From Bradyrhizobium sp. CCH5-F6 (lineage in GTDB: Bacteria > Pseudomonadota > Alphaproteobacteria > Rhizobiales > Xanthobacteraceae), in assembly GCF_001556045.1 (NCBI RefSeq), contig NZ_LSIC01000103.1, positions 18,730 through 82,729 on the forward strand: a DNA stretch of 64,000 nucleotides, given 5' to 3'. The position numbers and the translations under genes were made by a program. The notes under the pieces are model-generated. The model saw only the letters and a list, made by a program, of their open reading frames with translations. It did no database searches and was not told the origin of the DNA. Shown piece by piece: positions 24,931-32,334 of the stretch. Every line of letters begins with the position of its first letter. The stretch's first letter is position 1.

Positions 24931-27519
24931 GTGCCGCCCCGTATCCTCCGAACACCGGCCGAGCCGGCCGCGCTGCTGCCGGATCGCTTTCAAGCGTGGT
25001 TCGCAGCCCGTGGCTGGTCGCCGCGCGCGCATCAGTTGGCGCTGCTGGAGAAGGCGCGCGAGGGCCGCTCGGCGCTCTTGATTGCGCCGACCGGCGCCGG
25101 CAAGACGCTCGCCGGGTTTCTGCCGACGCTGGTGGAGCTGTCGGCGCAGCCGGTCGAACGAGACGCGGGCGCGAGAAAGAATCTCGTCTCCACCGGCCGC
25201 AGCGTGCAACGCGCCGGCGGCCTGCACACGCTCTACATCTCGCCGCTCAAGGCGCTCGCCGTCGACATCGCGCGCAATCTGGAGCGGCCGATCGCGGAAA
25301 TGGCGCTGCCGATCAAGGTCGAGACCCGCACCGGCGACACGCCGGTGTCACGGCGGCAGCGGCAGCGGCGCTATCCGCCGGACGTGCTGCTGACGACGCC
25401 CGAGCAGCTCGCACTGCTGCTCTCCTCCGACGACGCACCGTTCCTGTTTTCCTCCCTGAAGCGCATCGTGCTCGACGAGCTGCATGCGCTGGTGACGTCC
25501 AAGCGCGGCGATCTGCTCTCGCTCGGGCTCGCGCGGCTCTGGCGCCTCGCGCCGCAGATGCGGGCGATCGGCCTGTCGGCGACCGTCGCCGAGCCGGATC
25601 AGCTCGCGCGCTTCCTGGTGCCGCAGCCCGACGGCAAGGAAGCCGCTGCCGACATCGTCGTCGCCGGGGGAGCGGCACCGCCCGTGGTCGAGATGCTCGA
25701 TACGCGCGAGCGGCTGCCCTGGGCCGGCCACAGCGCGCGCCACGCGCTTCCTGAAATCTACGAGTTGATCAAGGCGAACAAGACCACGCTGGTCTTCGTC
25801 AACACCCGCAGCCAGGCCGAGATGCTGTTCCAGAATCTCTGGAGCATGAACGACGACGGCCTTGCCATCGCGCTGCATCACGGCTCGCTCGACGTCGCCC
25901 AGCGCCGCAAGGTCGAGGACGCCATGTCGGCGGGCAGGCTGCGCGGCGTGGTCTGCACCTCATCGCTCGACCTCGGCGTCGACTGGGGCGACGTCGATCT
26001 CGTCGTCAATATCGGCGCGCCCAAGGGCTCCTCGCGATTGATGCAGCGCATCGGCCGCGCCAATCACCGGCTCGACGAGGCTTCGCGCGCCGTACTGGTG
26101 CCGGCCAACCGCTTCGAGGTGCTGGAGTGCCGCGTTGCCATCGATGCCATTGCGGAGAACGCGCAGGATACGCCGCCGCTGCGCCTCGGGGCGCTCGACG
26201 TGCTGGCCCAGCACGTGCTCGGCTGCGCCTGCGGCGAGCCGTTCCTCTCCGAGGATCTCTACCGCGAGATCCTCACCGCTGCGCCCTACGCCGACCTCTC
26301 GCGGCAGGATTTCGACGACGTCGTCGATTTCGTCGCCTCCGGCGGCTACGCGCTGAAGACCTACGAGCGCTTCGCCCGCATCAAGCAGGACAAGGAAGGC
26401 CGCTGGCGCGTCGCCAACCCGAAGGTGCGGCAGAGCTACCGCATGAATGTCGGCACCATCGTCGAGGACAACATGCTGAAGGTGCGTCTGGTGCGCTCGC
26501 GCGGCGGCGGTCAAGGAAGGGCAGGTGGCTCGACCGGCGTGATCGCACGTGGCGGCAGGCTGCTCGGCGAGATCGAGGAAGCCTTCATCGAAGGCTTGAG
26601 CCCGGGCGATACCTTCGTGTTCTCAGGCGAGGTGGTGCGCTACGAGACCCTGGTCGAGGACCAGGTCTATGTCTCGCGCGCGCATGACAAAGACCCGAAG
26701 GTGCCGTCCTATATGGGCGGCAAGTTCCCGCTCTCGACCTATCTGGCCGAGCGCGTGCGCCGCCTGCTCGACGACAGCCGCGCATGGGGCGGCTTGCCGG
26801 AGCAGGTGCGCGACTGGCTGTCGCTGCAGAAGGACGTCTCGCGGGTACCGGCGGTACGCGAACTCCTGGTCGAGAGCTTTCCCCGTGCCAACAAGCACTA
26901 TCTCGTCTGCTATCCCTTTGAGGGCCGCCTCGCGCACCAGACCCTCGGCATGCTGCTGACGCGCCGGCTGGAGCGCGCCCGCGCGCGGCCGCTTGGCTTC
27001 GTCGCCAACGAATATGCCGTGGCGATCTGGGCGCTCGGCGATCTCTCCTTCATGATCCGGGACGGCCGGATCGATCTCAATGCGCTGTTCGACCCCGATA
27101 TGCTCGGCGACGACCTCGAGGCCTGGCTCGCCGAATCCGCGCTGATGAAGCGCACGTTCCGCAATTGCGCGATCATCTCCGGCCTGATCGCGCGCCGCCA
27201 CACCGGCGAAGAGAAGAGCCGCCGTCAGGTGCTGTTCTCGACCGATCTCGTCTACGACGTGCTGCGCAAGCACCAGGCAGATCACGTGCTGCTGCGCGCC
27301 GCGCGGGCCGATGCCGCCACCGGCCTGCTCGATTTGCGGCGGCTCAGCGACATGCTCATGCGCATCCACGGCCGCATCACGCACCGGGAACTCGACCGCG
27401 TCTCCCCGCTGGCGGTCCCCGTGATGCTGGAAATCGGCCGCGAGTCAGTCTATGGCGAAGCTGCAGACGAGCTCCTGGCCGAAGCCGCCGACGAACTCGT
27501 CAAAGAGGCGATGTCGTAG
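24931..27519 (+). CDS. Ligase-associated DEXH-box DNA helicase (Lhr-Core type)
   Basis: This 862-residue superfamily 2 helicase has Walker A PTGAGKT around residues 53-59, DELH at 182-185, SATVAEPDQLARF (motif III region), FVNTRSQAEMLFQ (motif IV) and HHGSLDVAQRR. QRIGRANHR is motif VI, and winged-helix and Lhr-specific domains follow. Relatives form the Lhr-Core group encoded with the ligase, exonuclease and PdeM. The GTG at 24931 is the chosen start because family sequence PPRILRTPAEP begins there. The PdeM gene lies 115 bases downstream, separated by a repeat. Confidence 0.92.
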   Translation: MPPRILRTPAEPAALLPDRFQAWFAARGWSPRAHQLALLEKAREGRSALLIAPTGAGKTLAGFLPTLVELSAQPVERDAGARKNLVSTGRSVQRAGGLHTLYISPLKALAVDIARNLERPIAEMALPIKVETRTGDTPVSRRQRQRRYPPDVLLTTPEQLALLLSSDDAPFLFSSLKRIVLDELHALVTSKRGDLLSLGLARLWRLAPQMRAIGLSATVAEPDQLARFLVPQPDGKEAAADIVVAGGAAPPVVEMLDTRERLPWAGHSARHALPEIYELIKANKTTLVFVNTRSQAEMLFQNLWSMNDDGLAIALHHGSLDVAQRRKVEDAMSAGRLRGVVCTSSLDLGVDWGDVDLVVNIGAPKGSSRLMQRIGRANHRLDEASRAVLVPANRFEVLECRVAIDAIAENAQDTPPLRLGALDVLAQHVLGCACGEPFLSEDLYREILTAAPYADLSRQDFDDVVDFVASGGYALKTYERFARIKQDKEGRWRVANPKVRQSYRMNVGTIVEDNMLKVRLVRSRGGGQGRAGGSTGVIARGGRLLGEIEEAFIEGLSPGDTFVFSGEVVRYETLVEDQVYVSRAHDKDPKVPSYMGGKFPLSTYLAERVRRLLDDSRAWGGLPEQVRDWLSLQKDVSRVPAVRELLVESFPRANKHYLVCYPFEGRLAHQTLGMLLTRRLERARARPLGFVANEYAVAIWALGDLSFMIRDGRIDLNALFDPDMLGDDLEAWLAESALMKRTFRNCAIISGLIARRHTGEEKSRRQVLFSTDLVYDVLRKHQADHVLLRAARADAATGLLDLRRLSDMLMRIHGRITHRELDRVSPLAVPVMLEIGRESVYGEAADELLAEAADELVKEAMS

Positions 27520-27556
27520 AGAATTTGCCAGTGAGGCGCGCTGAACCATCCCCATC

Positions 27557-27639
27557 GTCATGCCCGGGCTTGACCCGGGCATCCACGTCTTTGTCTCTGC
27601 GGCAAGAACGTGGATGGCCGAGACAAGCCCGGCCATGAC
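27557..27639. repeat. GTCAT/ATGAC element, copy 4
   Basis: The left hairpin pairs ATGCCCGGG with CCCGGGCAT around CTTGA, and the right pairs ATGGCCGAG with CCCGGCCAT (one mismatch). The terminal ATGAC of this copy provides the start codon of the PdeM gene. Confidence 0.82.
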
Positions 27640-28333
27640 GGAGAAAGTGGCCGTATCGAATACCTCGATTGGTACGCTGGACATCGCTGGCGTGTCGCTC
27701 CACGCCGATCTCTCCGGCGCCTTGTTCTGGGAAGAGCAGCGCCTGCTCGTCGTCTCCGACCTGCATCTGGAAAAAGGCTCGAGCTTCGCCACCCGCGGCG
27801 TGCTGCTGCCGCCCTACGACACGCTCGCCACACTGAGCCGGCTTGCTGCTGTCATCTCGCGCCATGATCCGCGAATCGTCGTCGCGCTCGGCGACAGCTT
27901 TCACGATCGCACCGCGCATGAGCGCCTGTCGGCCGAGGACCGCGCCGCCGTGACCGCGCTTCAGGCAGGCCGCGACTGGATCTGGATTTCGGGCAATCAC
28001 GATCCCATGCTTCCGCGTGATCTCGGCGGCACCATCGCGGACGAAGTCGCGATCGGCCCGATCACCTTCCGCCACGAGCCGACAGGCGCGCAGGGCGAGA
28101 TCGCCGGCCACCTGCATCCCAAGGCGCGCGTCGCCGCGCGCGGCCGCTCGATGGAGCGCCGCTGCTTCGCCAGTGACGGGATGCGTGCCGTGATGCCGGC
28201 CTTCGGCGCCTATGCCGGCGGCCTCAGCATCCGCGACGCTGCCTTCGCCAGGATCTTTCCGAAGAACGGCTTCGTCGCCCATCTCCTCGGCGACCGCCGC
28301 GTCCATGCCATCGCGGCCTCGCGCTGTTGCTGA
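27635..28333 (+). CDS. pdeM: Ligase-associated metallophosphoesterase PdeM
   Basis: This is a calcineurin-like phosphoesterase of 232 residues. Metal-binding motifs are in family order: SDLHLEKG (41-48), ALGDSFHD, SGNHDPM and AGHLHPKA. Characterised relatives in the Lhr-ligase set are manganese-dependent DNA endonuclease/phosphodiesterases. ATG at 27635 is chosen because translation from the upstream ATG would read through the whole intergenic repeat. The N-terminal ten residues are not conserved in style, which fits a start recruited from the repeat. The ligase and exonuclease partners are 17 kb away. Confidence 0.9.
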   Translation: MTEKVAVSNTSIGTLDIAGVSLHADLSGALFWEEQRLLVVSDLHLEKGSSFATRGVLLPPYDTLATLSRLAAVISRHDPRIVVALGDSFHDRTAHERLSAEDRAAVTALQAGRDWIWISGNHDPMLPRDLGGTIADEVAIGPITFRHEPTGAQGEIAGHLHPKARVAARGRSMERRCFASDGMRAVMPAFGAYAGGLSIRDAAFARIFPKNGFVAHLLGDRRVHAIAASRCC

Positions 28334-28358
28334 GGCATCCGTCGAGCTTCGGAACAAA

Positions 28359-28373
28359 TTAAGAACACTTTAG
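28359..28373. promoter_or_regulatory. Near-consensus CtrA-type site TTAA-N7-TTAG
   Basis: TTAA and TTAG are separated by seven bases, one change from the alphaproteobacterial CtrA full site TTAA-N7-TTAA. It sits in an AT-rich stretch 79 bases before an uncharacterised gene. Chance is possible because only eight bases are specified. Confidence 0.35.
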
Positions 28374-28451
28374 CAAGTCTTTGATATATCATTGTGATTC
28401 GGCGTGTCGCCGACACAATATCTAGCGGTTATCAGACTTTGCGAGGACTAC

Positions 28452-28883
28452 ATGTCCACCATTGCCTTCGACCAGTTTGCCCTCACCCGGATCGCCGATT
28501 TCGCTCGCTCGCTGTCACGGCTGCATCAGGCGGCCCGGCGCTACGCCGTCGATGACGACCAGTTCGATCGCGAGTTCAACGCGGTGTGCCAGTCGATCTG
28601 GGGCTACACCATCGATGACATCAGCGACGATCTGTTCTCGACCGATGACCATCTGTTTCTCGACACGCTGGACGAGGCGCATGCACGCATCTTCGCGGCC
28701 GAGCAGGGTTATGACCTCGTCGACGAAGCTGGCATGCTGACCGATTGGTGGGGATTCTGCTGGATGATCTTGGCCGAGAAGCGTGGCCTCCTGACGCCGG
28801 AAAACCGCGCCGCCGCGCGCGCGGCGATCGAAGAGAAATATCTGGCGGCGCCGAACGTGATCGGGGTGATCATCGGGAGATAG
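28452..28883 (+). CDS. Uncharacterised acidic 143-residue protein
   Basis: No family is recognised. The protein is soluble and acidic, mostly helical, with conserved-looking aromatic segments (SIWGYTIDDISDDLFSTDDH and MLTDWWGFCWMILAEKRGLL) and no signal peptide or membrane segment. ATG at 28452 is preferred since GCGAGGA precedes it. It stands alone between PdeM (same strand) and the opposing DUF2865 gene. Codon use is like its neighbours. Confidence 0.75.
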   Translation: MSTIAFDQFALTRIADFARSLSRLHQAARRYAVDDDQFDREFNAVCQSIWGYTIDDISDDLFSTDDHLFLDTLDEAHARIFAAEQGYDLVDEAGMLTDWWGFCWMILAEKRGLLTPENRAAARAAIEEKYLAAPNVIGVIIGR

Positions 28884-28896
28884 CGCAACAGTCTCC

Positions 28897-28947
28897 GTCA
28901 TTGCGAGCGCGGGTCGGCCCTTCCCACCGGTCAGAACTCGCAATGAC
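28897..28947. repeat. GTCAT/ATGAC element, copy 5 (short form)
   Basis: This is a shortened copy: GTCATTGCGAG at the left and CTCGCAATGAC at the right form a single long hairpin without the central arms. It sits between two convergent genes, where it may terminate both. Confidence 0.7.
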
Positions 28948-28970
28948 GGCTCTATTATAGGCGCGTAAGG

Positions 28971-29759
28971 CTAGTCCAATCCCGCGCGCTTGGCCGGCTT
29001 CTGCGTCTTCGGCACCGTCACGTCAGGCAACGCCTCGCGCACGATCTCCGGCGAGGCCGGCGCATCCGCCGCCACCGTCTCGGCGCGCACCGGCGCCACC
29101 TTCATCTCGCCGAGCCGCGCGCGGACCTGCGCAGTGAGACCGGGATAGGAGGCAACCGGGGTGAAGTCCGCAGCCTGGTCGGTGCCGACGCGGATGCCGG
29201 TATAGGCGACGAGGCCATCGGTGGTGGCGATCACGTCGCCGGCTTTCAGTGAGGAGTCCAGCGCCAGGTCGACCGGGGCGAGGCCGACCGGGTCACGGCC
29301 GTTGCAGGTGCAGTCGGCGCGCAGCGCCTTGCGATAGGCGAACGCGTTCTCGCTGTCGGCGTAGCGCTCGCCGGTCTGCGAATAGGCGCCTTCGATGCTT
29401 GACCCAAAATAGACCTTCGTGGCGGTGGCGGGGCAGAAGGCCTGACACATCTGCGCTGGCGAGACGGCGCCCCGCATCAGCGGGAAATATTTGCCATCGC
29501 AGCTGCGCACGCAGAAAGCCGGGCCCGAGCCGCCGGCTGCGGCCGAGCGTGTCGGCGGTACATATTGCGGATTCTGCTGGCCTGTGAAGGGATCGGAGTG
29601 AGAAGTTGGCTGCTGTGGCTGCGGCCGCTGCATTCCGCCGAACAAGAAGTCGAACAGGCCTTCGGCCGCAACCGGGGCCGGGGTCGCGAGCATGGGAACC
29701 GCAACCATGACGGCTACGAGCATCGCGCCACGCTGCGTATGGGACAACTCTGTACGCAC
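28971..29759 (-). CDS. Exported DUF2865 protein
   Basis: This 262-residue protein has a hydrophobic export segment (about 12-32) and the cysteine-rich DUF2865 core (about 80-190). The core includes FCVRSCDGKYFPL, QMCQAFCPATATKVYFGSSI, GERYADSENAFAYRKALRADCTCNG and PGLAPVDL-like VGLAPVDLALDSSL. Six cysteines suggest disulfides in the periplasm. The N-terminal linker is Pro/Gln-rich and the C-terminal part from residue 215 looks disordered. Function is unknown; the family is common in rhizobia. Confidence 0.85.
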   Translation of the reverse strand: MRTELSHTQRGAMLVAVMVAVPMLATPAPVAAEGLFDFLFGGMQRPQPQQPTSHSDPFTGQQNPQYVPPTRSAAAGGSGPAFCVRSCDGKYFPLMRGAVSPAQMCQAFCPATATKVYFGSSIEGAYSQTGERYADSENAFAYRKALRADCTCNGRDPVGLAPVDLALDSSLKAGDVIATTDGLVAYTGIRVGTDQAADFTPVASYPGLTAQVRARLGEMKVAPVRAETVAADAPASPEIVREALPDVTVPKTQKPAKRAGLD

Positions 29760-29965
29760 GGCTCACTCCACCCGACGCTACGGAACCGGCAGGACCGTTC
29801 GCGGTCTCCAGCACACGATTCACCGTAATGCGCGATGGTAAATGAGCGGTTGCGTGGAGGCGGTTTCAAGACGAGGCGGTGATCACTTTATGGCCGCGCG
29901 CAGCTTTCCCTGACGCGTTGCTCCCGGGGCACGCCCGGGCATGTCGACCGAGATGTCTCGTCCTC

Positions 29966-30529
29966 TTACGCCTTCAAGAACTCCGACGCCTTGTACAGCG
30001 AGCGGAACGGCAGGCCGGCCGCTCCGAACGTGTCGGTGGCGCCTTCCTCGCGGTCGACCATGGTGAGCACCAGCACCACATTGGCGCCGGCCTCGCGCAC
30101 CGATTCCACCGCCTTCATCGCCGAGCCGCCCGTGGTGGTGACGTCCTCGACGATCACGACGCGCTTGCCGGCCAGGGTCTCGCCCTTGGGCAGGCCCTCG
30201 ATCGCGAGCTTGGCGCCGTGCTCCTTCGGCTTCTTGCGCACGAAGAAGGCCGCGATCGGATGGCCCTTGATCCAGGAGATTTGCGCCAGAGCGCCGGCGA
30301 GCGGGACCGCGCCCATCTCGAGCCCTCCGATGAAATCGAGCTGGTCGTCCTTGAGCGCCTCGTAGGTCAGCTCGGCGAGCAGCGTCGCGCCTTCGGGGTC
30401 GAGCATGGTCGGCTTGAGGTTGAAGTAGAAATCGCTCTTGCGGCCCGACGCGAGCGTCACCTCGCCGCGGCCGAATGAGCGCCGGCGGATGATTTCGAAC
30501 AGGCGGGCGCGGGAGGCGGATTTCGACAC
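29966..30529 (-). CDS. pyrE: Orotate phosphoribosyltransferase
   Basis: PyrE makes orotidine 5'-phosphate from orotate and PRPP, the step after pyrD. The 187 residues carry the PRPP-binding motif [14 protein letters not shown] and the N-terminal [17 protein letters not shown] block with the substrate-contact lysine and tyrosine-like residues. The loop KKPKEHG is the flexible catalytic loop. A GTG at 30529 is the start: GAGGGA lies upstream and the family begins there, while the longer frame adds no conserved sequence. pyrD is 16 kb away and not co-transcribed. Confidence 0.94.
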   Translation of the reverse strand: MSKSASRARLFEIIRRRSFGRGEVTLASGRKSDFYFNLKPTMLDPEGATLLAELTYEALKDDQLDFIGGLEMGAVPLAGALAQISWIKGHPIAAFFVRKKPKEHGAKLAIEGLPKGETLAGKRVVIVEDVTTTGGSAMKAVESVREAGANVVLVLTMVDREEGATDTFGAAGLPFRSLYKASEFLKA

Positions 30530-30702
30530 GGCGGTCCCTCGAACAGCGTTTTTGGAGGAGGCGGAATTTATCCGGCACGGCCGCGACATTCCAGAGGGGG
30601 CGTCGTCCGTCAACAGGGATCGGCCATTCAGGTCCGCCGGTTGTGGGGGTGCGACCTTCTGGAGTAGTTGAGGGGGCAAGCCTCTTGGGGGAAGGAACGG
30701 GA

Positions 30703-31329
30703 ATGACGATCGAGCTGCACACCTGGAACACGCCGAACGGCCGCAAGATCTCGGTCGCGCTGGAGGAGATGGGGCTGCCCTACAAGGTGATTCCGGTGAA
30801 CATCACCAAGGGCGAGCAGATGGCGCCCGAGTTCCTCAAGCTCTCTCCGAACAACAAAATCCCCGCGATCGTCGACCCCGAGGGGCCCGACGGCAAGCCC
30901 GTCAGCATCTTCGAATCCGGCGCCATCCTGCTTTACCTCGGCGAGAAAACCGGCAAATTCCTGCCGAAATCGCTCAGTGGGCGGATCCCGGTCTACGAAT
31001 GGCTGATGTGGCAAATGGGCGGCTTCGGTCCAATGCCGGGCCAGGTGCATCATTTCATCGCGCTGGAGAACGAACAGGACCGCGCCTATGGCCTGAAGCG
31101 TTACATGGCGGAGACCCGCCGGCTCTATGGCGTGCTCGACCGCCGGCTGGCGGACCACGATTTCGTCGCCGGTGAGCTCTCGATTGCCGATTTTGCCATT
31201 CTGGGCTGGGCCTGGCGGCACCCTCGCCACAAGGTCGATCTGGCCGACTTTCCCAACGTCAAGCGCTGGTACGAGGCCCTGATGGCCCGGCCGGCCGTGA
31301 AGCGCGGCATGGACGCGAAGCTGGATTGA
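30703..31329 (+). CDS. Glutathione S-transferase, YfcG/YghU-like
   Basis: This 208-residue protein has an N-terminal thioredoxin-like domain. Its active-site block [14 protein letters not shown] is characteristic of the disulfide-bond oxidoreductases YfcG and YghU, which use Thr/Asn rather than Cys. The glutathione-binding [13 protein letters not shown] follows at about 70-85, then the all-helical C-terminal domain with [24 protein letters not shown] precedes the start. Likely roles are glutathione-linked disulfide reduction or detoxification. It stands alone and is divergent from pyrE. Confidence 0.92.
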   Translation: MTIELHTWNTPNGRKISVALEEMGLPYKVIPVNITKGEQMAPEFLKLSPNNKIPAIVDPEGPDGKPVSIFESGAILLYLGEKTGKFLPKSLSGRIPVYEWLMWQMGGFGPMPGQVHHFIALENEQDRAYGLKRYMAETRRLYGVLDRRLADHDFVAGELSIADFAILGWAWRHPRHKVDLADFPNVKRWYEALMARPAVKRGMDAKLD

Positions 31330-31340
31330 TCTTGGATGGT

Positions 31341-31443
31341 GTCATCGCCCGCGAAGGCGGGCGATCCAGTACGCCGCGGCGGCTCGGTTCTAGCCGCGCT
31401 GTTTCGGAGTACTGGATGCCCCGGTCAAGCCGGGGTATGACAG
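31341..31443. repeat. GTCAT/ATGAC element, copy 6
   Basis: The left stem ATCGCCCGC / GCGGGCGAT has loop GAAG. The right stem ATGCCCCGG / CCGGGGTAT has loop TCAAG. ATCCAGTA and TACTGGAT form the inner frame. It lies between the convergent GST and LysE genes. Confidence 0.82.
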
Positions 31444-31449
31444 TGTGCC

Positions 31450-32085
31450 TCACACCTTCCTCGCTTCCACCGCCATCCGCACCGCGAGGCCGGCCAGCAC
31501 GGTGCCCATCAGCCAGCGCTGCACCAGCATCCAGCTCGGCCGGCGCGCCAGAAACAGCGCGATCGAGCCGGCCGCGAGCGCGATCATCGCATTGACGCTG
31601 ACGCTGATCGCGATCTGGATCGTCCCCAGCGCCAGCGACTGCATCAGCACGCTCCCGGCGGCGGGATCGATGAATTGCGGCAGCAGCGCCAGATACAGCA
31701 TCGCGATCTTCGGGTTGAGCAGGTTGGTGACGAAGCCCATCGCGAACAATTTGCGTGGACTGTCGATCGCGAGCTTTCTCACCTGGAACGGCGAGCGTCC
31801 ACCCGGCTTCACCGCCTGCCAGGCGAGCCAGAGCAGATAGCCCGCGCCGGCAAAGCGCAGCGCGTCGTAAGCGAAGGGAATGGCGAGCAAGAGCGCCGTG
31901 ATGCCGAACGCCGCACACAGCATGTAGAACACGAAGCCGAGCGCCACGCCGCCGAGCGAGACGATCCCCGCCGCCGGCCCCTGCGTGATCGAACGTGAGA
32001 TCAGGTAGATCATGTTCGGCCCGGGCGTGAGCACGAGGCCAAGGCTGACCAGGGCAAAGCCGAGCAGGGCGGAGCTATGGGGCAT
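31450..32085 (-). CDS. LysE family amino-acid exporter
   Basis: This 211-residue integral membrane protein has about six helices and the family signature LTPGPNMIYLISRSITQG near the N-terminus, with the NPKIAMLYLALLPQF motif around 120-135. LysE/RhtB proteins export basic or neutral amino acids and some homoserine derivatives. The substrate is not defined. The gene is preceded by a 249-base gap that contains a CTCTCCC element and no other gene. Confidence 0.9.
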   Translation of the reverse strand: MPHSSALLGFALVSLGLVLTPGPNMIYLISRSITQGPAAGIVSLGGVALGFVFYMLCAAFGITALLLAIPFAYDALRFAGAGYLLWLAWQAVKPGGRSPFQVRKLAIDSPRKLFAMGFVTNLLNPKIAMLYLALLPQFIDPAAGSVLMQSLALGTIQIAISVSVNAMIALAAGSIALFLARRPSWMLVQRWLMGTVLAGLAVRMAVEARKV

Positions 32086-32194
32086 GGATGAACCGGTACG
32101 GAGGACGCAACGGTTCTAATATGCGCGGCGAAGTGGGGCCATCGCGCAATTGCTCGGAGGACAATTCGAGTCGCTGCCGAGCGCTCGATGCGCT

Positions 32195-32324
32195 CCCTCG
32201 CCCCGCAAGCGGGGCGAGGGTTGGGGTGAGGGGCTTCTCTCCGCGCATGAGATGATCGTGGCACCGGTACCCCTTCACCCGGATTGCTTCGCAATCCGAC
32301 CTCTCCCCGCAAGCGGGGCGAGGT
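32195..32324. repeat. CTCTCCC palindromic element, copy 3
   Basis: The end hairpins here are CCTCGCCCCGCAAGCGGGGC type at both sides, so stems differ from copy 2 but still pair. The internal GGTTGGGGTGAGGGGC and CCCTTCACCCGG blocks are mirrored, and a GGATTGCTTCGCAATCC hairpin is near the right end. It ends 10 bases after the polA stop on the opposite side and could terminate polA. Confidence 0.82.
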
Positions 32325-32334
32325 AAGGAAGAGA

